Shown here one piece after another: positions 13,291-25,400 of a DNA stretch of 64,000 nt. Position 1 is the first letter of the stretch. Each line of letters opens with the position of its first letter. The notes beneath the pieces are model-generated. The model ran no database searches and was not told the origin of the DNA. It was given only the letters and a program-made list of their open reading frames with translations. The stretch comes from Luscinia megarhynchos (lineage: Eukaryota > Chordata > Aves > Passeriformes > Turdidae). Location: contig CM067570.1 of the NCBI GenBank assembly GCA_034336665.1, positions 10,500,002 through 10,564,001 on the forward strand. Direction: 5' to 3'. Position numbers and translations under genes: made by a program.

Positions 13291-14257
13291 TCATCTTCCC
13301 AGACACGAATCCCAGAGCACTAGCTCCCAAGGTGCCTGCTCCATCCCTCTGGAACACTGAAGATTTAGCAATCTGCAATGTTGTGCTTCATCTCCAATAC
13401 CACTCATCTCACCAGGTGTAATTAGGTCAGTATTCTCATCTCTCACACCACCACATTCAATGTCAAAAGCCTCAGCAAGGACTTCTTAATTAAAACACGT
13501 AAAGACTAAAATAAAACATATTTTTGTCACATCACTGTGGAGTCTCTAATTCACAATTGAAATAGCTTCATGTTTAACTGTGTGCAGAGCTACATATGCT
13601 ATCTCAGCACACAGCAGCAAACAGTGACCACTTCAATGCTGTGAGCAATTCTCCAGCTGCCCCTTCATCTCTAGAAGGAGGCGTCGATCTTCCAGCAGGA
13701 ACTGACTGGGCTCTCCTGAACGAGGACCTTATCTACAGTGCCACATGCAGGGGGTCACATTCCAGCACAGCACCTGGCACAAGTGAGCCCCACTGTGCAT
13801 GAAAGGCAAGCACATGGCATTCCCAGCCCTACACTTCCCAAGCACCAGCGCTCCCGGGATCTCTGCTACCCTGCCTCAAAGTGACAAACTAAGTGGCAGC
13901 CTCCTCTACTCAACACTGTCTCAGTAAGAAACCAAATTATTTCCCTACATCATGCTGAAAAACTAACTTCCCTCACTCCCTGAGAACACTCAACCTGGCA
14001 CTGAAAGCTCAAAGCTAATCTCTGTCTTATACCACAGATACAACAGAAGCCAAAGAGCACGGTTTCCATGCAAACTAGCCTCCAGGAAGTCCTGAATGCC
14101 ACAAACCCGCACACTCCCCTCCACAGCATGAAATACAGAACATGCTGCTGAGACTTAGCAATGCACACTGATCTCTGTCCATGCAGCACAATGTTCTTGC
14201 TTTCTCCCGAAAACAAGGGGAAAGAGAATGACAAGTAACAAAAAAAGCACCATCAAT

Positions 14258-14273
14258 AAAAAAAAAAAAAAAA
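14258..14273. repeat. Poly(A) tract
   Basis: An uninterrupted run of about 16 A on the plus strand, followed by AAAGAAAAAG-type sequence. No SINE body is recognised upstream, so this is scored as a simple repeat. Confidence 0.85.
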
Positions 14274-15677
14274 GGAAAGAAAAAGACTTCCATCATCGCC
14301 ACAGGGAAGCAGAGGCACAAACCACAACTCTGCATGTATGCCAGCCTTGCCAAGGCTTGGATCTGAAGGCAAAGCAAGCCCAGTACAGCAGGATGTGAAG
14401 AGCAAAGCCAAAATTTCCCACTAAATATTGCTGCCAAACAAGACATTTCTTGTCAGTATTTGTAAAACAAATTGAGCCTGTGCTGTAAATATCCCTGCAT
14501 CTGTGTGCTGTTTGTTTCAACATGAAGACTTGCAAATAAGCCTCCCAGCATACTTACTGCAGAATGGCTTGAGCCACTCTGGTAAGACTCAGCTGTCCAG
14601 ACCCTACAACTGTCCTCTGTGACCTGGGGCAGACAGCACTACTGCAGCCTCTGGTCACTCTCTCTGTCACTGCAGGAATATGGGCAGTGGTTTGCAGCCA
14701 CCTGTACACAATTTTTTAAAAAAGCAGTAAGCAAAGGAAAAAACTTTTCACGAAAAAAAAAAAGTTTAAAAGTTACCTCAACACTACTAGATTGATTTCA
14801 GAATGCTTGAAAAGCTTAACAAGCAAATCAACTACAAAACTTGGTTTAGGCCTAAACTATTTCTTTAGGGTTTCTTTCTGCATCCACCAAGATGTCCTTT
14901 ACAACAAGACAGTCTTCCAGCTAACGTTGCCCCATGAAGCCCTTAGCAGAAGTGACAGAAGGGATAGAAGTCCATCTCTGAAAAATGCCCAGGTTCTTCC
15001 CAAAGAAGACGTGAAAGACAGCTCTGCTTTATGCTCAAAGAGAGAATTACATCTATTGCCAGATTACAACATCCTGGTCACTGCCTGCCACTTGGCAAGT
15101 GATAATTGATTGTAGCATTTCTGGTGTTGAAGAAAATTTTGGGAACCTACCAATCTGTTCCCAGGTCTCCCAACCCCTTATAGCATGACTTTCACCACGC
15201 TGCTTCACTTTCTGAGATTAACTCACCTTTCAGTATTTCCCCATCATGGTGAGAGGAAAGGCACTGCAAGTACCAAGCTTCCTATGAAAAGTATTAAAGC
15301 ACTGCATGGGAGAGACTTGAAAATACATTTCTTCCAAGTAGCTTCCATAACAAAGTTTGGTCTAGACGTCAACATTTGGAAAACGAGAGTATATTAATTA
15401 GAGTTTGATTAATTGAAGTTTATTTTACAGCAAAACCAAGTAATACAATTCCCTGCCCATCACCATTACTTACAAACTCAGGAGTGGAGACTGATCTGTT
15501 TGAACTAAGTGCGAAAACTTCACTGGATTTCAAACTGAAGTCCTAAACAACAAAACTTTCCTTCTCCAACCCAGAACTGAAATAAATCCTGAAGGGAGTT
15601 ATTGTTTAGTTGTATTAGAGCAACATTTTGAAGGGCCAGCTGAACAGCCTCATCATCCAGCATTTGTATATACCACA

Positions 15678-15693
15678 TACACACACACACACA
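15678..15693. repeat. (AC)n microsatellite
   Basis: About seven uninterrupted AC units on the plus strand within PDIA5 intron 3. It is short but long enough to be polymorphic. Confidence 0.8.
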
Positions 15694-17071
15694 GAGTACG
15701 CAGTAAGTCCCCCAAGACAGAGGCAGCCTAAAACAAAAGACACAAAAAGGTAGCGACCAGTCCATGACCAGAAACTGAAGCTGACTAGAAGCTGTAGTCA
15801 AGAGGCTGGCTCAGTATGCTACTTGCCAACTCTCATTGTTGACAACAATTTCCAGTGCTTTTGTTAGAAATGGAGACTGGTTTTCATGGATTTCAGAGGT
15901 ACGGCAGATCTCCTTATAACCTTCTCCTTGCCAGAGTCAACACAATTTATCAACTGGCTTTTCAGCAGGTGACAAGTGGTGCAGGTTTCACTGGCCTCTG
16001 AGGAGCAGCTCTCCTTCTGCCAGCAGATGACTTGGAACTCTGTCCCCACCAGTTGGGCAGAGATGAAAGTGTGTGCACTTGGACGTGCCCAGCAGAATGC
16101 AAACAGAAGGCAGAGGCAGAGGACTCCACAGGAGACACCTGCCTGGTGGCAGGGGGGAGCAGGGCAGGTTAACAATAACAAACTCACATTAACTTGCATT
16201 TACCAATGATCTATCCTGGGTCACTGCTTGATGGATGAGAGTTAGTTTCAAAAACAAAATTTTAAGGGAGCCACATGATGTGCAGAGCTGACTTACATTT
16301 GATCGCACAGTGTACAATCTGTTCATACCATGGCAATCCATCCAAACACACAGGTAGGCAGCAAGCTGCTCCTCTGCAGTGCAGGAAGGGGAACTTGCCA
16401 CCTGCAGGCAAACCTCTCAAAGCTGCAGAGGCACTATGACACACAAGCTAAAACCACAAGCGAACTGTTATTGAGTTGAACCACAGTGGAGATTTTCACA
16501 TCTGCAAAGCAGAAAGCACACACCTGTTCACTCCTCCCCCACACAACCACTTACAAAAACAAGTTTCTCTGCCCTCACATTAAAAGATTGTCAGGAACTT
16601 AAGCCAGCACAGAGGAAGGTCTTTAAAAGAAAGCACATTTTATTGAGAAACACAAATGGGTGGATGCTTCAAAACCAAGCAGTCTTACTGCTCACACAAT
16701 ATTTCTGTCAGAGCAGAATTGCATTGCCCTCCAGCTGAGGCACATGTGAGATTCTTCCTCCTCTGGCTTGTGGGAAAAAAGCTTGCACCCTGTGTGTCCC
16801 CTATAAAAGGCAATGTTAGCTGGAGTCTCAGCTTCAGGCTGAAAAACATGCTGTCAGAGAAGTAACAATAGCCATAAGGAAAAAAATTATTCCCCTTCAC
16901 TTACTCAAAGGAAGAGATGGTAAGATATAAGCTCCCTAAAAAAGAAACGGCACAGAATTATGTGGGTCCAGTTAAAGTCAAGAAGTTTCAGAGGCATCAA
17001 AAAAGCTAAAATAGCAATAAAATCCAAAGGAGGAAAAGGAAAATAAGAAGGAAAAGGAGCATGACACATAC

Positions 17072-17159
17072 CCACAGTCTATCCAGCTTATAGTACCTCG
17101 TCCTTTCACCTCCTGGGCCACGCTGGACAGTAATCTGAGTGAGCTTTCAGCAGCAGCGG
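17072..17159 (-). CDS. PDIA5: PDIA5 coding exon 3
   Basis: An 88-bp internal exon on the minus strand. The acceptor TTTTCTTCCAG has a good pyrimidine tract; the donor is TGTGG|GTATGT. The exon completes an alanine codon begun in exon 2 and encodes AAAESSLRLLSSVAQEVKG followed by RGTISWIDC. It then leaves two G bases, which exon 4 turns into glycine. Human PDIA5 as I recall it has AAENHLRLLSTVAQAVKG and GTICWVDCG at the same place. The final cysteine is residue 99 of the model. The segment forms a helix and the following beta strand of the N-terminal thioredoxin-like domain. Phases in and out agree with both neighbouring exons. Confidence 0.95.
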
Positions 17160-20107
17160 CTGGAAGAAAAAATTAAATTATAAAACTAAACCAACAGCAT
17201 TGCTACTCCACACAAAACAACACAATGTTGCATTTCTGTGTTCTGAAGCACTTGAAGAACATTTTGTCTCATTTGGAGAAACCAGTGTAACAGGGACCAG
17301 TAAGATTCTTCTGGAAACTAGAAGGAAAGCTGGCTGCAGCTGAAGCTGGGTGATTCCTTCCCCCTACCCTCTTAAAGAACACACTGAAGTTGGTATTTCC
17401 AGACACGCTCCCTGAGCTACATTTATGGAGCTATACTGAGCCCTCTCCTACAGCTTCCATCCCAACACTGCCTTTTTCCCTGTGGCTGGGCATGAACCAG
17501 TTTGTACCACAGTCTGCTAATTAGAGCAATTTTATTTAGGACTTTCATCAGCTGTAAGGGCAAGTCATTCAGCATCTCTGCCTCCCTAATTCTACCCCAG
17601 CCATACACAGAAAATAACAGACTTTATACTCATAATAACCCTGGGAGATGCCCAAACCAACAGTCATGAGCAGTACCCAGAGAAGGTCCTTCCACATACT
17701 GGCTGTATTATAAATACTCAACAGAGATTTTTATAATGCCATGCCACATGTGTAGACTTTGCAAAACACTACCATTCCAATAAATGGTATTAAAAATAAA
17801 CAGAAGAGAGAAAAATATAGCAGTACAAGTAAGTATTCATTCCCCCCAAAAAAATCTATCAGGAGCTGTTTCCTTCCTCAATAAACAAAAATAGAAACCC
17901 AGAGCCTCTTCCAGATCACCACAATTACTTCAAGTATCTGAATGTAAGAATGGTGATACTGGGACAGACAGAATGCTTCTGCAGACCAAGATCTTGTCTT
18001 CAGCATCTGAGGAAGTGAGGGCCTGTAGATGTCAGAGTAGACAAGCAGTGCCAGCATGTAGGGATAACTCATCAAATAATCTCTAAACCTTCACAATTTT
18101 TACCTCGACCACCTCCTGAGCCAGAAACAGCCTCTTTGTATTTGACAGACTTTGCTTGGGCCTGATGCCATCCCACACCAACCCACACATACCAGCGCTC
18201 AAGAAACTCTCATACCCCCGATACTCAGAGCATGCAATTGCCACCTCTCACTAGCACAGGGACTTATACAGGTGGGGGAATACTTTGCATGTACTAGAAT
18301 GGAAGAGTTTGACAAATACACTTTTAAAAATAAGCATTCAGGGCCCCACTTGTCCCAGAAGACTCAGTAACTGAGTACCCCCGGTAGGAAACCCAGCTGG
18401 TAGGGGGAACTAAACATCTCCAACAAATTACGACACCTCCCAAAACCAATGAATTTTCTGATTGCAATAGAAAGTGACATCTAGCTGGGAAGTAAAGCCT
18501 TTGTTCCAGCAGTATGACCAGATGCCAGCCAACATCTCATCACAGCTGGGGGATGTGTATCTGGGATTGAAATTGCACCAAAATTCCCATCACTTTTTCC
18601 CCCTCCCTTCTTTCTGGGCGACTGTTGAGCAAAAGATTTCTAATTGTGCAAGAATCACTGTTCCAGGAAGAAACATTAATTTCACAGTCACCTCTGCATG
18701 CAATGCTTTAGACTGCTAAAACCATCCAATTGAATAACAAAAACAGAAAAAAAGAAATCTCCATAACATGGCTTTTGAACAATGCCCATAGGGCAACATT
18801 TATTAGATGACTGTCACAGCTGAAGTGTTCTGGTTGTGCTGCTAAAAATGAAAGCAACCACCACTTAAAATATTAAGCGTAAAAAGAAAATTTTCCTTTT
18901 AAGAAGCTGAATAATACAGATGTCTTTTTATCTAAAGTGTTCCTTTCAAAAATCAAAAAGCATTAGAAACTCTTTTATGATTTTCACTTTGAACCTGTTA
19001 CTACAAAACCATTTTGCCAAGTTTGAGTGCTCAAAGTTCCCCACTACAGCAAAACACAAGTGTTTTAATAAAAAAATAAGCCACGTATATAATATTAACT
19101 GTTTCAGAATAAGCATATCTTTAGGAAATAAAGTTAATTACTCCAGCACCTGCACATCTTTGTCTGCAAAATTCTTTGCTACAGGGGGCAGGGGGAGGAG
19201 GATATTGGTCACCATACACTGCTCCAGTTTGATACACTATGAACCCAGACCAACTCTACCATCACTGTGTTTGATTGACACAAGATCTTTGCAACACATC
19301 AGAAAAGGAGGACTCAACATCCAAATAAGGCATTATCTTGTCCTATATCTTCCTACAGGAAGAAGAAGGAAGCAACAACAAAAACAATACAGCACTAAGG
19401 AAAAATCATCTGAATGGCACATTTTACTTCTTGCTGTCCAATGACTTCCACATTCACAAAAGCATTCTGCACTTGTGTATGGAGTTTAAAGATAGTTTCT
19501 TGATTTTACATGGTGTTACACAGAACACCTTCCACAAAAAACAAGGCAAGAAAGCAGAACGGAGCAGAGGAAGAGCAAACAGCTAAGTAAACAGCCAGAA
19601 AGGTGAGCCTGAATGACAGAGAGAGCAACAAAAAGATTCAAGGGGACAGGTGGCATAATGTGAAATGAGTCATTTTCCATCTTACACAACTGTTCTTTTT
19701 TTATTTTTATATTTTGTTAATTAAAGCTGAAAGACAACCACGGGACACTCAGAACTGTCAGAAGCAAAGATGGATTGATTTCAGTACTGTAACTATTTAT
19801 TACATCTTTCAGTGTCACCAGGAAATCGAAACTCACAAACTACTGTGATAAACACACCAGAAAGCTCTTATTACAGGGAGCCAGTTCTGGAGACAAAGCC
19901 AAAAAAAAGGTACATTTCTGCCAATGAGACAGAGCAATTAGAAGTCTGAATTAAGATGACTGTAATCTTGAAACATCAGGAGCCTCTGAATTAAAACAAA
20001 AGACACCAGACCCAAAGAAGCCCTTGCAATCACATAGAAGCCCCTTGGTAGACACCTTGCTGGGCACAAAGAGATGTAACATTAAAAAACAAAAACAAAA
20101 AACTTAC
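17160..20107 (-). other. PDIA5: PDIA5 intron 2
   Basis: A 2.95-kb intron between exons 2 and 3, with donor CTG|GTAAGTT and acceptor TTCTTCCAG. It contains a possible MIR-like remnant (17545-17640). The open frame at 18920-19444 is AT-rich and shows no family. Nothing else is recognised. Confidence 0.9.
17545..17640 (+). repeat. Possible MIR-like SINE remnant
   Basis: CAGCTGTAAGGGCAAGTCAT followed by TCAGCATCTCTGCCTCC and, further on, AGAAAATAACAG resembles the sense MIR order AGCTGTGTGACCTTGGGCAAG, TCACTTAACCTCTCTGTGCCTC, TAAAATGGGGATAATA. Divergence is high, with an insertion before the AAAATAA word. The call is moderate at best. Confidence 0.45.
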
Positions 20108-20234
20108 CAGATTTGGAATAGAGCACTAGTACATTATTCCGTGTCCTGAGAAGCTTCTTAAAATCCTTGTGATCACTTATTTTTTCTATGAGTGGAGACA
20201 CCTTGAATGAGTACACGAACACTGGCAAGAATGC
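20108..20234 (-). CDS. PDIA5: PDIA5 coding exon 2
   Basis: A 127-bp internal exon on the minus strand with a strong acceptor, CTCTCTGTTTTCCTAG, and donor CTG|GTAAGT. It encodes AFLPVFVYSFK, then VSPLIEKISDHKDFKKLLRT, then RNNVLVLYSKS and one base of the next codon. The block from VSxLIE to RNNVLVLYSKS is a clear PDIA5 signature and starts the N-terminal non-catalytic thioredoxin-like domain. A second AG at 20203-20202 would start the exon at GTG-TCT, also in phase. I chose the upstream acceptor because its pyrimidine tract is better and because AFLPVFVYSFK aligns with the end of the human leader (VVLPSWLSSAK as I recall it), including the LP, S and K positions. The hydrophobic stretch from exon 1 continues into this exon. 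Confidence 0.95.
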
Positions 20235-22389
20235 CTAGGAAAACAGAGAGCCAAAAACATCAGTGACAAGTCAAAGACAACCTGCTTTTGCAAACTGCTG
20301 TGATTTTTTTTTTATAATCTTGAGATATGCTGCCTTAAATAGGCTATCACATTGATTTGATCAGCAAAACCAAAAGAAAAAATGCCAGGCAGGTGATTTA
20401 TTGAAACTGGGCCAATACATTCCTAACAAGTACGCTTAAATAGAAAGATGAACACATCAAGAAACACATTTTTACTTAGAAGTTTGCTCCCAAGTCAGAT
20501 AATCAGATAACAATTCTTACGTAAATTTAATGTACTTTACCAAAGGAAGCAGCAAATTGCCACTTTGAGAGCACTCTTATCCCTACATCTCTACGCTGCA
20601 AACTCAATCCAGTACTTTGATACCCTACAGAACACAGCAAGAGCCATGAAGTTAAAATAACCCACACTGACAGGGAGCAGATGTAGGAAATGAGAACAGA
20701 AAATTCCAGTAATCCAGCATCCACATTACAGCACTAAGCACAACCCTCTCCCACCCACCCTTCCAAAGTGGAGCAGGGCTCGTGTTTCCCAGTGCCACAC
20801 CGTGTCAAACACACACTGCAGTGTCTTGTTCAGCTTCCACTCACCACATGGAAGACACAGCATTTAATCTCTCTGCATCTCAGTTCTGGATCTATGCAAA
20901 CAAGTTATTTTCCACTGTATCTTTTAGTCTATTTAAATCAGAACATTTCCAGAGCAGAGTTTGTCTGTCATAAAGTAAAATTCCTATCAAATTATGATCA
21001 TAACCTCAGCTGGGGCCTTTACTGCTTATTCTTACTGCAGTATCTTCAGCAATAATAATACAATAATAATCTTATCCATCAGGCCATGCTGCTTCCCTTC
21101 TGCACTGTACTGAATTCATGCTAATGGAATGATTAAGGGAAGCTTAGCTGGAGAAATTATCTAGTTTCTATTCACCTTACAGAAAAACCTTAACACTTAA
21201 TTGCTTGGCTGAAAGCTTTAGCTCATTTGCCTAACACATACAAGGGGTTCAACATTTCCTTAATTACAGAACTGATTTTGATCGTGCCTTATTCCAACCA
21301 GGCTGGAAAATGTGTTGACCATGGATGTGAAGAAGTAAAAAAAGGCTGTTCCAGCATCCCATGTGTTACATCACACAGCATTTCAAGGAGGGACTAAACC
21401 AATGAAGTCAGAACACACAGCCCCAGGCACGCACTTCAGTCCAATTCAGCTATTTCCAAGCACCACAGTCACTGAGGCTCAGAAACAAAACCTGCACCTA
21501 CGAAGCAGGCTGTATAAATGCCAGAAGTCTTCATATGGGGAAAAGAGAGGGGCATGAGAGGAATCCTGGGACACATGAGGTAAAGGAGAAGCTGAGCCAA
21601 GATGGAGATCACCCTCAACAACCAGAATGTTTGAAAACTTAGAAGTTACTAGAAAACACACCTATAACATAAAATCTAAGAGTGAACAAGACCCACTCCG
21701 CAGGCAGGAATCCCACCACTGAGCCCTGCTGACCAGATGGTCAGATTGTGAGAAGGAAGTGAGCACATTTGCAAGTCAGCCTCTACCTTCAGCACAAATG
21801 TCCTTGATGCTTTAATTCGACCAAAAGACTCACATTCTTCTAAACCCAGATGTCCAGAGCTCCACCTTCCTACTCCAGGCTGATGTATGTCAATCACTTG
21901 CATATTTTCTTAGATGAATACATGGTGTTGCCAATCAAAGCAGGCAAATGTAGTTGGGCTAAATGAGGTGATACAGACATGAAAAGCACTGCCCAAAACC
22001 ATCACTATCAGGGGCTGCACAGGAGAAATTAATCAAACGTTATGGGCAGATCTCTTTAATGCTAAGTATTTTTTTAAAAAACTCTTCCCTTCACCTCAGT
22101 TTTTGTAACTATTCAAGTGTCTTATAGTTTTACTTATGCCTTGAGTCACAGAAGACAAAAAATAAGTCTAACTGAAACTAAGGCTGAATACAGGGAAAAA
22201 AGTGAAACTACAGCTTGGTTTAGAAAACTGGACTCCATTAAAGATACTTTAGTCTGTGAACTCTCTATCAAAAAGAAGCAACTGGACTACAAAACCCCGC
22301 CAAAGCCACTTTCACCCCAGGACAACATGACACCAAATGATACTGTAAACTTCGTTTAAAGTGTTTACCAATAGCTCAGAAGAGAGGTG

Positions 22390-22442
22390 TTAGAATGAGA
22401 TGATCTTTGAGCTCTCTTCCAATTCACACCATTTTATGGTTT
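22390..22442 (+). repeat. CR1 LINE, extreme 3' end only
   Basis: GAGATGATCTTTGAGCTC followed by TCTTCCAATTCACACCATTT and TATGG matches the 3' end common to avian CR1 elements (GATGATCTTTGAGGTC, CTTCCAACCCAAACCATTCTATG). Only about 50 bp remain, typical of strong 5' truncation. It is in sense orientation on the plus strand, antisense to PDIA5. Confidence 0.7.
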
Positions 22443-25400
22443 TAAGTATAGGCATTCCATGTCTTTTTCAGCTAGAAAGGCTGTTTTGCCAACTTCAGGA
22501 ATTTTCTCTCTTTTCATTTTTGTCTTTCTTTCCTTATAATGGCAGAGCTGTAAACCTCTTGAAAATTGGATTCTGAAAACAATGACAGCTTAAACTACTG
22601 CCTTGTCGGAGTTGCCACTAACAGAAAACTCGCTTCGCTGGTGGAACAGCAGGCGCTAGGAGGGAGATGCATGTCACATTGCATATATCCACTGCTTCTT
22701 TGCCCAATTCCTCTCCAGGTATCAAATCAATACGTGTTACTCATGTTCCTGCAGTTTTACTACTGTAGAGTTCTCTGTTCCTAGGGTTTAGCCCAAAATC
22801 CACTGGGAAAGGCATTGTGCATACAAGCACACCAGTCAGCCCAGCTGAATAAATCACCATGTCCTTTTAATTAAGATTAATGTTGCAGCATTTCCTGGCT
22901 ATAAAACCCAAAAGGTCCAAGCCAAAGGTATGGAGTTGGACAGAAATGCCCTCCCTGCACATCTAAGGCAGCCGCAGCAACACTGGGAGGTTATTGGCGG
23001 AGCAGAGAAATTCACCAGCCCAAATTCAGGTTTGCACTTTATGATATTTGCAAATTGATAAGAATTAAGTAGTTCCGCACTCTCCAGCTTTCTCCTGCTG
23101 AAATTAATCAAGACCCTACCCAGGAATAAAGGAGAGGCCGGTTTATGGTTAAACCTCCAGAAGAACCTACCAGCTCTGTTGAAGGCAAGGGATATCAAGG
23201 AGTCAATTCTGCCAGACGCCAGTCCCAAACACAGGGCTGCATTGCCCTGCTCTAGAGTCACAGCAGTGATGACTGCACCAGCAGCTACAGCCTCACCAGG
23301 GCTACAGCCACTAGATCTGGCAACAATGTAAAATTAAGAGGATGGGAAAAAAGAATTCTATGGAAGCAGTTACACTCTTCCATAGAGAGCCAAACTCATG
23401 CTCCTGCACAGCCCATAGGTAAAGCAGCAGCAAAGATGAAGCTAATTTGCATGTACTGTGCTATACAAATTTATTTGTAAGACATGACTCAGGTAGATTT
23501 ACTCCAGACATTTTGCAGGAGAGCTCATAAACCAGGCACTGCCCAATCAAGCACACTGCTTCTAGTTTAAATCCAGGGCACAAGAGGAGATGAGCGCATA
23601 TTAATAAAAAAAAGAAGAGGTCAAGAAAGGTGACAGTCCCTCCTGGGCAGGAAGCCTCTTTTCATATGCGTCAGGAAGTGCTACATTCACACATATGGAA
23701 ATCTATAAATAAGAAACAAGCTAAACTCTCTTGTCACTTGAGCATCCTAAAGCTTTAAAATCTATTCACGACCACCACTGCAGAAAAGTTAAGAAATGCT
23801 CAAAGTATTTTTCTCAAGAAGTTACCCACCTGCTAAGGTAAAAGGCATGATAGGACCAACGAGCAATATCTCTGCCACCCTTGCTAGTTATGGCAACGAG
23901 AAACTGCAACAAAACTGAGGGAAGGTCTATTTTCATGCTGTGTTTGCACAATTGCCTGTTGTAACAGGTCCTCATCCATGGCTGGCTCAGTGACACGACT
24001 GTCACCTGGGGTTCTCAGATGCAGGAAACTTTGGTGGAGTCCTTGAAAAAAAGACTATACATGGCAGACTATGAAATGCAAATCGCATAGCAATTCTAGT
24101 CTGCAGATATCCCCAGCTCAAGATCACAATCTGAATTTATTTTCACAGAATTTTTATGGCATAGGTCACACATCAGTCATGTGACTGTAGTGTCTGAGAT
24201 GCATGAAAGACTCTCAAGCAAAATGTAAGTGAATCCAAATCCTCAAGACAGTCAATTCAAAACTGCTGAGATGCAGCTATGCAAGTACAAGGTACAAAAG
24301 CCTCGTGTTCTAGCTGTCTCTGTTCTTCAAAGTATATATTTAAATATATGATCTTGCAAGTCTGGTGGCAGAAGTCTGACCAGTTAAAAAGGTTTTTCTT
24401 TTTTTTTCTTCCTACTCTCTAGCAATTCCTTGCAGAGCTGCAAAACATATGCACATGTTAAAGAGCAGTAAACACTCCACAACCCCACTCCCTTAGAATT
24501 GGTACCCAAGGAAGATCTGAGCTTTCAGAAACCCAGAGGCAAAGAGTTATAGGCAAATAACTATTTGTTAATTACACTTCCAGGACTGACACTATTGAAA
24601 AATGTGGTCATCCCTCAGGCCATGTTTTCTCAAAATCATCAAGGATCTGAGAAAGCAGAGTTTATTTCTCAAGTTTTTACTCTTCTCTGAATCTCATTTT
24701 AAAATTAAAAAAGAGAATATCTTTCAAACAGCCACAAGAATGTATTTTCATATTTTACATTTATTATTCAAATTAAATGTGGTAAGTGCTTAACTACTGC
24801 TCCCACAGAACCCAATTCAATTTATGAGTTGCTCCCCACAAAAGCTTCATGACAGCATGGCCTTTTGCTAAAGATAAGCAGCATATCTGGAGGATATAAT
24901 AAATACTTATGTATTTATTTTACATCAAGGGCGATGAAAACACAGAGTTTTAAAAACAAGAAAATAGATCTTCCATATTTAGTTTTGATTTCTATCAGAA
25001 GAGTAGTATTGTACACTGGACAGAAAAACTATTCCCTATTTCTCCTATTTCCAGCTCAAGAGCCCAAAATATATACATCCCTGGACACAAATAATGCATA
25101 AAAAATATAAATGGATATGCAGCTGAAACAGTGCTTAGGTGCCTGAACCCATATGTCAACATGCGTTTTTTATGCACGCACTAACACATGTATAATTAGG
25201 CAGCCAATTTGCACACTATTCATCAAGAATAGCTGGGGCTGTGACAACAGACTCTAGCACAACTGATGCTTGGCAGGGATGCAGCCTTATACTCGACCAC
25301 AATTTCTAAACTCCACTTTTTCAGGAAGACATTGACTCAGATTTCTGCCTTAGCTTAGCCACCCACTGGTGTCATTCTCATTTTGGGACAACAGCACTCA

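Larger units (their letters stand above)
3628..17071 (-). other. PDIA5: PDIA5 intron 3
   Basis: A 13.4-kb intron between exons 3 and 4, with donor TGTGG|GTATGT and acceptor TTTGCAG. The sequence is AT-rich. It contains A-rich simple repeats (about 6629-6708 and 14258-14273), a short (AC)n tract (15678-15693), and a possible MIR remnant (13215-13290). All open frames seen here are short and show no family. I see no nested gene. Confidence 0.88.

Noticed and set aside
22899..23261. A 120-codon minus-strand open frame in PDIA5 intron 1 that might be an extra exon
   Set aside because: Exons 1 and 2 join in phase without it, no matching PDIA5 segment exists, and no suitable splice sites were seen.
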